NCBI GenBank assembly: GCA_951813285.1
Contig: OX638355.1
Location: 4,049,136 to 4,113,135 of the forward strand
Length of the DNA stretch: 64,000 bases
Origin: Terriglobia bacterium
GTDB taxonomy: Bacteria; Acidobacteriota; Terriglobia; Versatilivoradales; Versatilivoraceae
Reading direction: 5' to 3'
Below, piece after piece: positions 1-7,915 of the stretch. Made by a program: the position numbers and the translations under genes. The notes under the pieces are model-generated. The model made no database searches and had not been told where the DNA came from. It saw nothing but the letters and a program-made list of their open reading frames with translations. Every line of letters starts with the position of its first letter. Position 1 is the stretch's first letter.

Positions 1-138
1 GCCAAGACGGCGGGCAATCTCCGCATCCTGAGTGGGAAAGCCAGTGTCATTGACGCCCGTACCTTGAAAGAACGATCTGCAATTCCCCTCCGGCCTGGAT
101 TGAAAAGCCACGTTCCCCGGATTGCGAAAGGAAGGTGA
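1..138 (+). CDS. C-terminal tail of an unidentified protein (cut by window edge)
   Basis: A reading frame open from the first base codes 45 residues and stops with TGA at 136-138. It is the only frame that stays open here, and it ends 3 bases before the ATG of the Sel1-like gene, so the two could have been one transcript. I do not recognise the sequence and the upstream part is outside the window. It could also be chance coding. Confidence 0.3.
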   Translation, partial: AKTAGNLRILSGKASVIDARTLKERSAIPLRPGLKSHVPRIAKGR

Positions 139-141
139 TTG

Positions 142-825
142 ATGAAACCCGCCATCCCTGCGCTGGCCTGAGCCCTGGTCCTGGCCGTCGCTCAAAGCTC
201 GTCCGCGCAGATCGAGGACATCGAGCAAACGTGGGCCGCTGCCGAGACCGGAGACCCCGATGCGCAATATAACCTTGCCATGCTTGCCCGTTGTGGCCCT
301 GAGGATCGGCGAGTAGAGTTGCGAAAAAAACCCCGCCGGAGCCGAAATGGGTACCGGGTTGCCGCCGAACAGGGCAATCCCGAAGCCCAACTGGCCCTTG
401 GTCGCATCTACGAACACCGTGAGCACACTCCGCTCAACCACAACGAGGCCGTGAAGTGGTACACCCTGGCGGCCGAGCAAGGAAACCCGCTTGCCCAGTG
501 GCGTATTGGTCTCTTCCATTACGCGGGGTACGGAGAAGTGCCCAAGCACTACCGGAAGGCCCGCTACTGGCTGGAACGCTCCGCCCGCCAAGGGTTTGCC
601 CAGGCTCAAGGTCGCCTCGGCTGGATGTTTTACACCGGCGAGGCCGGCGAAAGAGACCTCGTGAAAGCCTACGCCTGGATGAGTCTGGGTACCTACGGTG
701 GGGACGAGAGATCCTTTGGGTATAAAGACAGAGTCAAAACCGCGATGACCGCCGAAGAACTCACCCGTGCCTTGCAGCTGGTCGCCCGGCTTTGGCAGGA
801 CACCAAACGCCCCGACTTTCGATAA
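142..825 (+). pseudogene. Broken Sel1-repeat protein gene
   Basis: The ATG at 142 follows a GGAAGG ribosome site and starts a signal-peptide-like stretch, interrupted by an in-frame TGA at 169-171. After it the same frame reads on through AQIEDIEQTW and DAQYNLAML, a Sel1-type start. Positions about 295-360 then read as low-similarity basic residues where the rest of a Sel1 repeat (YARG...EAAKWY) is expected, which suggests indels. From 361 three well-formed Sel1 units follow (AEQGNPEAQLALGRIY, AEQGNPLAQWRIGLF, SARQGFAQAQGRLGWMF) and a typical Sel1 C-terminus (AYAWMSL...MTAEEL). Sel1 proteins are TPR-like, usually periplasmic, protein-binding scaffolds. The distal 181 codons from an ATG at 280 remain open, but without a signal peptide. 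Sequencing error is an alternative explanation for the damage. Confidence 0.6.
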
Positions 826-1001
826 GCCGGGAGATGCAAGCATAGATTTGCGGGCAATTTCCAACGTCCACTGTGTCCCCCACAAGATTTACAAAGACCC
901 TATATCTGAGAGAACTTGGTCATCCACAGCGCAGGGTTATTTTCCTCTTGCTCTTGCCAGACGTAGATCTTGTAGCTACACTTGTAATTATATGAGAGCC
1001 T

Positions 1002-1283
1002 GTGGCCGTGTATGAATGGAACGAGACAAAGAGCCAAGAGAACCTGTCCAAGCATGGTCTCAGCTTTGATGATGCAGAAATTGTGTTCGCCGGACCGTGC
1101 GTCACGTTTGAAGACAACCGCTTCGATTACGGCGAACCGAGATTCATTACCCTGGGGCACCTCGAGGGCCGCGTTGTAGTGGTGGCGCACACGCCACGCG
1201 GGGTGCGCATGCGAATAATTTCGATGAGAAAGGGCAATCGCCGTGAAGAAAAAGCCTACCAAGAGCGACTTGAAACGCCTTGA
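1002..1283 (+). CDS. brnT: BrnT-family (DUF497) toxin of a type II toxin-antitoxin pair
   Basis: A 93-residue protein with the usual BrnT order: an N-terminal YEWNETKSQENLSKHG (W-x-x-x-K-x-x-x-N-x-x-KHG), a central GEPRFITLG, and a C-terminal RMRIISMRKGNRREEKAY. BrnT toxins are small RelE-fold ribonucleases that inhibit translation. The start is GTG at 1002, since the conserved segment begins at residue 3 and no ATG lies upstream in frame. It overlaps the downstream antitoxin gene by 41 bases, the usual toxin-first arrangement of brnTA, which points to coupled translation. BrnA normally represses the shared promoter. The family assignment is strong; activity is inferred. Confidence 0.9.
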   Translation: MAVYEWNETKSQENLSKHGLSFDDAEIVFAGPCVTFEDNRFDYGEPRFITLGHLEGRVVVVAHTPRGVRMRIISMRKGNRREEKAYQERLETP

Positions 1284-1512
1284 TGCGATGAGCGACTCGA
1301 ATATCGATTACTCCGACATTCCGGCACTCGACGCGGCCTTCTTTCGGGATGCGCGGGTGGTAGTCCCGCCCGGGAAAAAGCAGCTTACCGTGCGTCTGGA
1401 CGCAGACGTGCTGCAGTGGCTGAAGGACCAGGGTAAGGGTTACCACAGCCGGATCAATGCCATCCTGAGGGCATATTATGAAGCCCATCAAGATCGCGCC
1501 AAGCCAAGGTAG
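1243..1512 (+). CDS. brnA: BrnA-type antitoxin
   Basis: An 89-residue protein beginning with GTG inside the end of brnT. Residues about 15-30 (MSDSNIDYSDIPALD) match the BrnA toxin-wrapping segment. The C-terminal half (KKQLTVRLDADVLQWLKDQGKGYHSRINAILR, positions about 44-75) is a ribbon-helix-helix DNA-binding domain with the G-KGYHSRINAILR signature common to BrnA. It should neutralise BrnT and autoregulate the operon as a dimer. The gene ends 45 bases before the convergent FGE-fold gene. A second, clearly diverged pair lies at 5942-6422. Confidence 0.9.
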   Translation: MKKKPTKSDLKRLDAMSDSNIDYSDIPALDAAFFRDARVVVPPGKKQLTVRLDADVLQWLKDQGKGYHSRINAILRAYYEAHQDRAKPR

Positions 1513-1556
1513 CGAGCAGTGAGGGGAGCACCCAGGGGACGTTGTTGAATAAGTAG

Positions 1557-2465
1557 TTAGCGCCCTTTGTAGAAATCCTTGGCACACCGAAACCCGATAT
1601 TGGGACTCCGCTCCCGAGGCCGCGCGAAACTTCGATAGGCACAAGTCAGATACTTGGCCGCATCCGCCCACGACCCCCCACGCAGCACGCGGTACATCCC
1701 CTCATCGGGGCCGCTTGGATTCTTCTCGGGAGACCGCTCGTAGTAGAGCCGCTCATAGCGGTCGAAGCACCACTCCCACACATTGCCCGCCATGTCGCAC
1801 AATCCGAACCTGTTCTTCGGAAACCGGCAGACGGCCCGTGTGCCGTCGAGCACATTGAAATGCGCCTGCCGGCCCTTGGTTGGTTCCTCCTCGCCCCATG
1901 GAAACTTGGCTCCTTCGGCATACCCACGCGCCGCCCGCTCCCATTCGGCCTCCGTCGGAAGGCGTTTCCCCAAGGACTCGCAGTAGGCCGCCGCCTCCTG
2001 CCAATCCACGTTCACAACCGGATGTTTCTCCTCGCCCTCCGCGATCTCGCCGTCCATCCAATGGAACGGCGGTTGCTGCCCCGTCGCCTCGAGAAACCGC
2101 CGATAGGCCTCGTTCGTCACCTCATGCTCATCGAGATAGAACGGATCGACCCGGATTATCTTGGCTGGCCGATCGTCCTTGAGTAGCGTCGACCGCCGTT
2201 TCATGTCATCGTCGGGAAGCGAATGGGACCGCCCCCGTAGAAACTCCCCGCCGGGGACAAAAACCATCCCCGGCTCGGCGGCGCCAAGTGGCATCACCGC
2301 GACCCCGACCAGGAAACAGGACAACCAAAGAGAGTGGCGCTCACGCCAGGGCGGGCCGAACCGGCGTCCCTGCCGGTCCTCATTGCGGGCAACACCATCA
2401 ACTGAAGGTTGGGGGAAACGAAGCCGATCTACGCAAGAACTAACCGTAGATTTCCGAAATCTCAT
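1557..2465 (-). CDS. Secreted FGE-fold (SUMF1/PvdO-type) protein
   Basis: The C-terminal 230 residues are a formylglycine-generating-enzyme/sulfatase-modifying-factor domain: PGMVFVPGGEF, HPVVNVDWQEAAAYCESLG, RLPTEAEWERAARG, MAGNVWEWCFDRY, RVLRGGSW and NIGFRCAKD are all present. The paired catalytic cysteines of true FGE are not: the segment reads CAYRSFARPR, so the second cysteine is absent, and no sulfatase is nearby. It is more likely a member with another role. A hydrophobic stretch (LWLSCFLVGVAVMPLGAA) before the domain suggests export. The start is uncertain: ATG at 2465 overlaps the preceding DUF1501 gene by 26 bases, and the only other in-frame option before the hydrophobic segment is a TTG inside it. 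It is the last gene of a three-gene operon. Confidence 0.8.
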   Translation of the reverse strand: MRFRKSTVSSCVDRLRFPQPSVDGVARNEDRQGRRFGPPWRERHSLWLSCFLVGVAVMPLGAAEPGMVFVPGGEFLRGRSHSLPDDDMKRRSTLLKDDRPAKIIRVDPFYLDEHEVTNEAYRRFLEATGQQPPFHWMDGEIAEGEEKHPVVNVDWQEAAAYCESLGKRLPTEAEWERAARGYAEGAKFPWGEEEPTKGRQAHFNVLDGTRAVCRFPKNRFGLCDMAGNVWEWCFDRYERLYYERSPEKNPSGPDEGMYRVLRGGSWADAAKYLTCAYRSFARPRERSPNIGFRCAKDFYKGR

Positions 2466-3849
2466 CCGTTGGGATGTAGCCGTTCGCACCCAGCGGATCA
2501 ACATAGACATAGGGACGCCCCGAAGGAGTATTGCGGATCTCCTTGGACCAATCAATCCCCAGCGCCGAATAGATCGTCGCCAGAACGTTCTCGTTGCGAG
2601 GTTGTTCCTTGTGAGCCCAGCCCGTCTCCGCGCAGGTCGCACCATCCGCATCCGACGCCCCGTGCCGCACACCGCCCTTCACACCCGCGCCCGCGAACAG
2701 CGCCGGGTAAACCGGGTTGTGATGGTCACGCCCGTGCATGTTGTTAAGCGGGCCCGGTGTCCGACCGAACTCGCTCATGTTGACGACCAACGTCTCGTCG
2801 AGCAAGGTCTTCTCCGGATTGGTCTTCGACGGAATCCTGGCAAGATCCTCGAGCAAGGCCGAGAACGCCTGATCGTACTCGGCGCAGAGTTTGTAGTGAT
2901 GCGAGTCTTTGGAACGATCCCAAATGTGAGTGTGGTGGTCCCAGCCGGAGTGGCAGATATGGATGTAGTGCGTTCCGGCATCCTGCGCCAACACATTCCG
3001 CGCCAGGATCGAAGAGACGCCCGCCCGGTGCGTTCCGTAGCGCTCCTTGTCTTTTTTGGTGATGCTGAACGCCGCCGGCCAGCGCTCATCCGAAAGCAAG
3101 CCATAGGCTACGTCGTAGAAGTCGTCGTAGCCCAACATCTTCCGAGCGAAACCGGAAAGCCGCTTGTGCCTGACGTCGCGCAACTTGCTCAAAAGCGCCC
3201 AACGCTCTTCCAGCAGTTCCACCACCTTACGATCGAGCGAGGGTGAATCCGACACCGCCTCGGTATTGATGTCAACCACCGAGAAACGCGCCGGAAGGAA
3301 TCCTGTCGACAGAGCCCCGGCTGAACCCTTCTCCAAGTCGAACGACAGGTAAGTGGGGAAGGTATCTGTCGGACGCCGCCGCTCTTCCAACTCGGCCGCG
3401 ATCACCGAGCCGATCGCGGGAATCTCGCGCGCAAACGCCAAGTTCATCTGCCGGCCGGTCTGCAAGTAATACTGCGCCCGGAAGTGAACCTCTTCATGGC
3501 TCTTCATCGATCGCACAACGGCAATCTTGTCCATGTGCTTCGACATCTTCGGCAGCAGGAGCTGCGACATATGCAGGTCCGGCGCCAACTGCGTCATCGC
3601 GAGGTCCTTGGGCGTCCCCGCGCTTTCTTTGAAATCGTATGAGTCGACGTGGCTGATCGCGCCCGACATCTCGTAGAAGAGAACGTTCCGCGCCGTTCCG
3701 CGCGGCTGCACCCTGGCGCCGGATGGCTTGGCCGATACTTGCAGCGGCCACACCCCGTCGATCGAGGCGCCAAGAAGACCGAGTCCGCCCAGCCGCAGCA
3801 AATCGCGTCGCGTTCTCAGCAGATCTCCTACTTTCCCGGGCTCCATCAT
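2440..3849 (-). CDS. DUF1501 family Tat-exported protein
   Basis: A 469-residue protein of the DUF1501 family, distantly related to sulfatases/alkaline phosphatases and abundant in Planctomycetes, Verrucomicrobia and Acidobacteria. The N-terminus TRRDLLRLGGLGLLGASI is a twin-arginine signal. Later blocks typical of the family are visible: FYEMSGAISHVDSYD, PKMSKHMDKIAVVRSM, GWDHHTHIW, VNMSEFGRTPG and MHGRDHHNPVYPALFAG. The start at 3849 is chosen because GGAGGTG lies 7 bases upstream; an in-frame ATG at 3891 lacks this. It is located 79 bases after the DUF1549/DUF1553 gene, with which DUF1501 genes are nearly always paired. Its biochemical function is not established. Confidence 0.9.
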   Translation of the reverse strand: MMEPGKVGDLLRTRRDLLRLGGLGLLGASIDGVWPLQVSAKPSGARVQPRGTARNVLFYEMSGAISHVDSYDFKESAGTPKDLAMTQLAPDLHMSQLLLPKMSKHMDKIAVVRSMKSHEEVHFRAQYYLQTGRQMNLAFAREIPAIGSVIAAELEERRRPTDTFPTYLSFDLEKGSAGALSTGFLPARFSVVDINTEAVSDSPSLDRKVVELLEERWALLSKLRDVRHKRLSGFARKMLGYDDFYDVAYGLLSDERWPAAFSITKKDKERYGTHRAGVSSILARNVLAQDAGTHYIHICHSGWDHHTHIWDRSKDSHHYKLCAEYDQAFSALLEDLARIPSKTNPEKTLLDETLVVNMSEFGRTPGPLNNMHGRDHHNPVYPALFAGAGVKGGVRHGASDADGATCAETGWAHKEQPRNENVLATIYSALGIDWSKEIRNTPSGRPYVYVDPLGANGYIPTDEISEIYG

Positions 3850-3928
3850 CGGAACACCTCCGTAACACAACCTGGTGGCAAACTCCGCCAACCTGGGGGC
3901 ACGGCATAACGTGCCCGCTTTCCTGACG

Positions 3929-5770
3929 CTAGTAATTGAAGAAGAACTCCACGCTATTGATCAGCGCCCACTGCAAGTTTTCCGCCCCCGTGACGCGGTC
4001 CGTGTTCAAGGCCGCCAGAGCAACCATTTTCTCCTCGCTCGACGGTGGACGCGAAAGCGTCCCCAGGAACATCTCGTCTACCACCCGATCGTTGTCGTAG
4101 CTGTCGAGCAGGTACTTCAGGCGGCTGTCTTCCTTGGAGACTACGCGATCGGTCACCACCGGCGACTGCATCAGGGCCAACGGATGCAGCAGCGAACCGG
4201 GAACTTCCCGAGGCGGCGTGTTGCGGTCCGACTGACCAAAAGTCCGCAGGAACGTCCGCACATCGCGGCCGCCCGGAGGCCCGGCCAGCTTCAACGTCAT
4301 GCCGACTTTGTTATCCCCGAACTTGAAGTCCCCGGGGCGGTCCGTGGCGAGCGCAATCGCGTCGTGCAACTCCTCGGCACTCAGCCGCCGTACGAACTTT
4401 CGTGCGAAGTACTGCGCGTAGGAATCCTTCCAGTCACCCTGGAACCGTGCCGACAACCGATAGGCGCTCGACTTGGTGATCGTTCGCATCAACTCCTTGA
4501 TGCTGTAGTCGCTCTCGCGAAAACTCTGCGCCAACTCGTCCAGCAACTCCAGGTGCGACGGCTGCAACTCCCAGCCTTCGGGCAGGTTGTCCGGGTCCTG
4601 TCGCAGCAAATCGAACTCGTCGAACGGCTCGACGATCCCGAAGCCCATCAACTTCGCCCAGAAGCGGTTCACCGTGCCGCGAGCAAACTGCGGATGCGCG
4701 GTCAACATCCGTCCCAGCGCCTCGCGCGGTTCCTCGCCGGGCAGTGGCTCTTCGCCGCTCAGCAGGAATACCGGATTGTCCGGCCCGCCCAGCCGCGCCA
4801 CGCGAACCATGCTCTCGCCCTCGGTATCGTATCCGGGATTGCCGTCATCCAGCAAAAACTCGCCCGACTGCGGCTGCCCTTTCTCGAAATACATCAGATA
4901 GCGCGAACGGCCCAGGAACGCAGCCAGTTGGAAGAACTCCGTCCGACTCTTGGTGCTCAGCCAGACGTTCACCTCTTCGAGGTGTCCTTGCCCGTCGTGG
5001 CACGAAATACAGGACAGATTCAGTCCCATGAAGATCTTGGCGTAGTGAATCACCAGCTCGTCGTGCGTATCGAGCTGATGCACCATGCCAAGGTCGTCGC
5101 CGTCCCTGGGCTGCGGCGCCCCCTGGATGTGCTCCCGCGCCATCACGTTCGACGCAGCCACCACATGGTTGCTCTTCGCCGATGCCGAGACGATGTCGTA
5201 CGCAACCTCGTTGTAGGGCCTGTCGGCGCGCAGGTTCTGCTTCATCCAAAAGTGGAACAGGTGTTGCCCGCGCCCCATCTTGCCGTTCGCGCGGAACAGA
5301 TCCATGAAGTGGTAGGCCCACTTCTCGACATACTCTTCGCTGTCGAGCACCCGATCGATCAGCTTGTCTCGTTTGTTTGGGTCTTTATCCGCCAGGAAGA
5401 CGCGCACTTCCGTGGGAGCCGGGATGCGCCCCGTCAAGTCGAGCGTCACCCGCCGCAGAAACTCGATGTCCGACGCCGGCCGCGCATGCGGCACGCCATC
5501 GCGCTCCATCTTGCCGAAGATGTGATCGTCAATGAAGTTTCGCCGCTCGACGAGGCCCGGCTCCGGGCCCGGTTCTGACCCGAGCAGCCGATCCGTCAAC
5601 TCCGCCGCTTCGTTCGACTTCGGAGGGTCGAACAAGGAACCGTGTGTCTCGGAAAACTTCTCCGGGCTGAGGACCTCGGGACGAGCCTCCCGCGGCTCGC
5701 CTTGCTTCTGCGCGGACAGCATCAAGGCTGTCGACAGCACGCATACAAGAATATTTCCGACCTGCTTCAT
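3929..5770 (-). CDS. DUF1549/DUF1553 domain protein with CXXCH haem site
   Basis: A 613-residue secreted protein with a signal peptide at residues 1-20. The DUF1549 part spans roughly 75-270 (FLRRVTLDLTGRIP, ANGKMGRGQHLFHFWM) and includes one CISCH motif at about 254-258, a c-type haem attachment sequence. The DUF1553 part occupies roughly 340-600 (HPQFARGTVNRFWAKLMG, FVRRLSAEELHDAI, FGQSDRNTPP, LFLGTLSRPP-like end). In Planctomycetes such proteins accompany cytochromes (PSCyt) and DUF1501 proteins, and are proposed to act at the cell surface; the function is unproven. It is the first gene of the operon that continues with DUF1501 and the FGE-fold protein. Confidence 0.9.
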   Translation of the reverse strand: MKQVGNILVCVLSTALMLSAQKQGEPREARPEVLSPEKFSETHGSLFDPPKSNEAAELTDRLLGSEPGPEPGLVERRNFIDDHIFGKMERDGVPHARPASDIEFLRRVTLDLTGRIPAPTEVRVFLADKDPNKRDKLIDRVLDSEEYVEKWAYHFMDLFRANGKMGRGQHLFHFWMKQNLRADRPYNEVAYDIVSASAKSNHVVAASNVMAREHIQGAPQPRDGDDLGMVHQLDTHDELVIHYAKIFMGLNLSCISCHDGQGHLEEVNVWLSTKSRTEFFQLAAFLGRSRYLMYFEKGQPQSGEFLLDDGNPGYDTEGESMVRVARLGGPDNPVFLLSGEEPLPGEEPREALGRMLTAHPQFARGTVNRFWAKLMGFGIVEPFDEFDLLRQDPDNLPEGWELQPSHLELLDELAQSFRESDYSIKELMRTITKSSAYRLSARFQGDWKDSYAQYFARKFVRRLSAEELHDAIALATDRPGDFKFGDNKVGMTLKLAGPPGGRDVRTFLRTFGQSDRNTPPREVPGSLLHPLALMQSPVVTDRVVSKEDSRLKYLLDSYDNDRVVDEMFLGTLSRPPSSEEKMVALAALNTDRVTGAENLQWALINSVEFFFNY

Positions 5771-5908
5771 GGGAGGCTTCTAAAGTGGACGCAATTAAGC
5801 ACATCGTACGCCCGCCCCGTCAGACTGTCAATTCGAATATTTGATCGGCCGAAGAGGTTTCGAGACTTATTTTCAGCCCGCATTTCTCACCAGGAGGAGG
5901 TCCCGTTG

Positions 5909-5936
5909 TTGACACCCCGATTTATCGTAGTAACAT
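5909..5936 (+). promoter_or_regulatory. Putative promoter of the second brnTA pair
   Basis: A perfect -35 box TTGACA (5909-5914) is followed after 16 bases by TAACAT (5931-5936), a 4/6 match to TATAAT. The brnT ATG at 5942 is only 6 bases from the -10 box, so a transcript from here would be almost leaderless. An AGGAGGAGGT stretch at 5892-5901 lies upstream of this promoter and would serve only transcripts that start farther up. Confidence 0.4.
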
Positions 5937-5941
5937 AAAAT

Positions 5942-6211
5942 ATGCAGATCGAGTTCGACGCGGCAAAGCGCGCGGCCACGCTGAAGGCGAGAGGGCTGGA
6001 CATGGCTCGGGCTGGAGAGGTGTTCTCCGGCGCGATGCTGACTGTCGAGCATGACCGACGGGATTACGGCGAGGACCGATTCATCACTGTCGGTATTCTC
6101 GATGTCTCTATGGTCGTCGTTGTCTGGACTCCCCGCAAAGTCGGGGCCCGGATCATTAGCATGAGGAAGGCAAATGATCGAGAACAAAGACTCTATAGAG
6201 AAAGATTTTGA
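5942..6211 (+). CDS. brnT: Second BrnT-family (DUF497) toxin
   Basis: An 89-residue BrnT homologue: IEFDAAKRAATLKARGLDMARAGEVFSG at the N-terminus, YGEDRFITVG in the middle and ARIISMRKANDREQRLYRERF at the end. Compared with the pair at 1002-1512, the canonical WD/WN near the N-terminus is FD and the KHG is KARG, so the two toxins are diverged rather than recent copies. The gene overlaps its antitoxin gene by 38 bases. No good ribosome site lies directly before the ATG, which agrees with leaderless expression from the promoter called at 5909-5936. Confidence 0.85.
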   Translation: MQIEFDAAKRAATLKARGLDMARAGEVFSGAMLTVEHDRRDYGEDRFITVGILDVSMVVVVWTPRKVGARIISMRKANDREQRLYRERF

Positions 6212-6422
6212 CCCGGATACCGCACCCGACCTGTCAAGGGATGGCTGGCCGGAGAAGTTTGCCAAGGTGGCTGTGCGGCGGGGTCGCCCGCCGGTTGCCA
6301 GGCCGAAAGTGTCAACTACCATCCGGCTATCGCGGGACGTGATCGATCACTTCCGTGCCGACGGCCGGGGCTGGCAGACACGGATCGACGAGGCGCTCCG
6401 CGAGTGGATCGGGAGCCGGTAA
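6174..6422 (+). CDS. brnA: BrnA-type antitoxin of the second pair
   Basis: An 82-residue protein starting with ATG inside the end of brnT. The N-terminal third is acidic and mostly disordered (DFDPDTAPDLSRDGW). The C-terminus, STTIRLSRDVIDHFRADG followed by GWQTRIDEALREWI, is the BrnA ribbon-helix-helix domain. It should bind and block the upstream toxin and repress its promoter. It is convergent with cofE, with 70 bases between the stop codons and no clear terminator. Confidence 0.85.
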   Translation: MIENKDSIEKDFDPDTAPDLSRDGWPEKFAKVAVRRGRPPVARPKVSTTIRLSRDVIDHFRADGRGWQTRIDEALREWIGSR

Positions 6423-6492
6423 AGCGACTGAGGTCAGGCCGGTTTTCGTCCTGCTTCCAGCCTCCCGGTGAGATATTGGCACCAAGCTCCTA

Positions 6493-7248
6493 CTACCGGA
6501 AGAGATCATTCTCCGGCGCCCGAATCAGTGAACGAGCCGAACCCTCGGCTGCCGCGTGGGTCAATCCGCGAATGATGGCGACAGGGATGCCGCGGGTCTT
6601 CCCCATGACCGGTTCGGCTGCTCCCGCCAACTCGTCGGCCCAGGCCATGGCGGTGGCCTCCAGCCTGCGACCGGCGCTGTCGAGACTGCCCCGGTAGTCC
6701 ATTAGCGGCATCAGGCCGGCAACCCCGATGGCGACGTTCACCAACCCCTCCCGCCAGGGACGGCCGAAGGTGTCCGAAACGATCACGGCCAGGCGGGTCT
6801 GAAAGCGTTGCTCCAGGCAGCTGCGGAGACGGCGGGCCGATGCGTCGGGATCCTCCGGCAGGAGGGTGACCTCGCCGGCAGCCGTGTTGGACTGGTCCAC
6901 TCCGGCGTTGGCGCACACGAATCCGTGATGGGTCTCTACGATCAGCCGGCCTTGGTCCATCCTGACGATTCGGCGGGACTGGCTGAGGATGATCTCGACC
7001 AGGGCCGGGTCCTTGCCCAACTCGTCCGCCCAGACGCGGGCCAAGCGAGAAGGCTTGACCGAATCCAGGCGGACGGTACTGCCTTCCTCCTTGGAGACAA
7101 CCTTGTGCGTGACTACAAAGATGTCTCCATCCCGCACTTCCAGGGAGGCGGTCCGAACGGCCCGGCAGATGAGCTCCCCCAGTCCGCTCCCCGGCCGGAT
7201 TTCCGGCAAACCGGGAATACCGACGACCCTGTACTCAGGAACCTGCAT
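6493..7248 (-). CDS. cofE: Coenzyme F420-0:L-glutamate ligase
   Basis: A 251-residue CofE-type enzyme that adds glutamate residues to F420-0 using GTP. Recognisable blocks: PEYRVVGIPGLPEIRPGSGLG, GDIFVVTHKVVSKEEG, ILSQSRRIVRMD, ETHHGFVCANAGVDQSN, VIVSDTFGRPWREGLVNVAIG and DELAGAAEPVMGK. The length is that of the single-domain enzyme; the C-terminal FMN-dependent nitroreductase domain that makes actinobacterial FbiB about 450 residues long is absent. The ATG at 7248 lies inside the end of cofC (14-base overlap), so the genes are translationally coupled. It is the third gene of cofD-cofC-cofE. Confidence 0.93.
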   Translation of the reverse strand: MQVPEYRVVGIPGLPEIRPGSGLGELICRAVRTASLEVRDGDIFVVTHKVVSKEEGSTVRLDSVKPSRLARVWADELGKDPALVEIILSQSRRIVRMDQGRLIVETHHGFVCANAGVDQSNTAAGEVTLLPEDPDASARRLRSCLEQRFQTRLAVIVSDTFGRPWREGLVNVAIGVAGLMPLMDYRGSLDSAGRRLEATAMAWADELAGAAEPVMGKTRGIPVAIIRGLTHAAAEGSARSLIRAPENDLFR

Positions 7249-7915
7249 GGGCGCCTCGTTTCAAACCGGCCAGCCTTTCCCCCACTCCCAAACTCTGAAG
7301 AAGAGCCTGGGTGGCCGTTCCCTTCCCCAAGCTTCTAAATCGCGCCAGGTCTGAAGCCAGGTCGAGATCCAAAGCCAGCCTCGGCATCTTCTTGACTCGC
7401 ACCTGAACCCCCCGGAGGCGCGCCTCTCGAAGGTGTATTTGCAGGCTGTCGGCGCCAAACCTGGAAGGGAAAATCAAGGGCGGCGAGCGAAGCAAGGCAT
7501 TGGTTCCCAATCCATCTTGCGAGGAGACCAGCACGGACGCAGGTCCCCGGGCGGCCGGATCAAGGAGGGCATCCAGGTCGCGGGGCTGCACCAGCGGGAC
7601 ATCCGCCGGCAGCCGTAGCACCGCTTGGGCTCCCTGCTCTTCCAGCAGCCTGGAAGCCCAGTCCACGGAACGGCTCTCGGAAACCTGCACGCTTTCCCGA
7701 AACACTTCCCAGCCGTTCCCAACCGCGTAGGCGGCTACTTCCGGGTCGCGGGCCACGAACACGACACGATCTGCGAGACGGCAGCCGCGGACAGCCGCGC
7801 AGACGTCTTCCAGCATGGCCCAGATCAGCTGAGTCCGCTCGCCGGGAGAGAGCAGCCCGGCCAGGCGTTGCTTGGATCGATCCGGATCCTTGACGGGAAG
7901 AAGGACGACTGTCAC
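7235..7915 (-). CDS. cofC: Phospholactate (or phosphoenolpyruvate) guanylyltransferase
   Basis: A 226-residue CofC/FbiD-type nucleotidyltransferase that activates the three-carbon acid with GTP to give the donor used by CofD. The N-terminus VVTVVLLPVKDPDRSKQRLAGLLSPGER contains the KxxxxSKxRL signature, followed by RLPADVPLVQPRDL and DGLGTNALLRSPP, both typical of the family. The frame stays open far upstream, but that part is antisense-like shadow over cofD; the start is taken as GTG at 7915, which overlaps the cofD stop as GTGA. The substrate (2-phospholactate, PEP or 3-phosphoglycerate) cannot be read from the sequence. Confidence 0.9.
   Translation of the reverse strand: MTVVLLPVKDPDRSKQRLAGLLSPGERTQLIWAMLEDVCAAVRGCRLADRVVFVARDPEVAAYAVGNGWEVFRESVQVSESRSVDWASRLLEEQGAQAVLRLPADVPLVQPRDLDALLDPAARGPASVLVSSQDGLGTNALLRSPPLIFPSRFGADSLQIHLREARLRGVQVRVKKMPRLALDLDLASDLARFRSLGKGTATQALLQSLGVGERLAGLKRGAHAGS

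Noticed and set aside
3875-5578. Long open frame of 567 codons on the + strand
   Set aside because: It lies entirely opposite the DUF1549/DUF1553 gene, and its translation is rich in Arg, His and Gln without any recognisable domain; it is a high-GC mirror frame.
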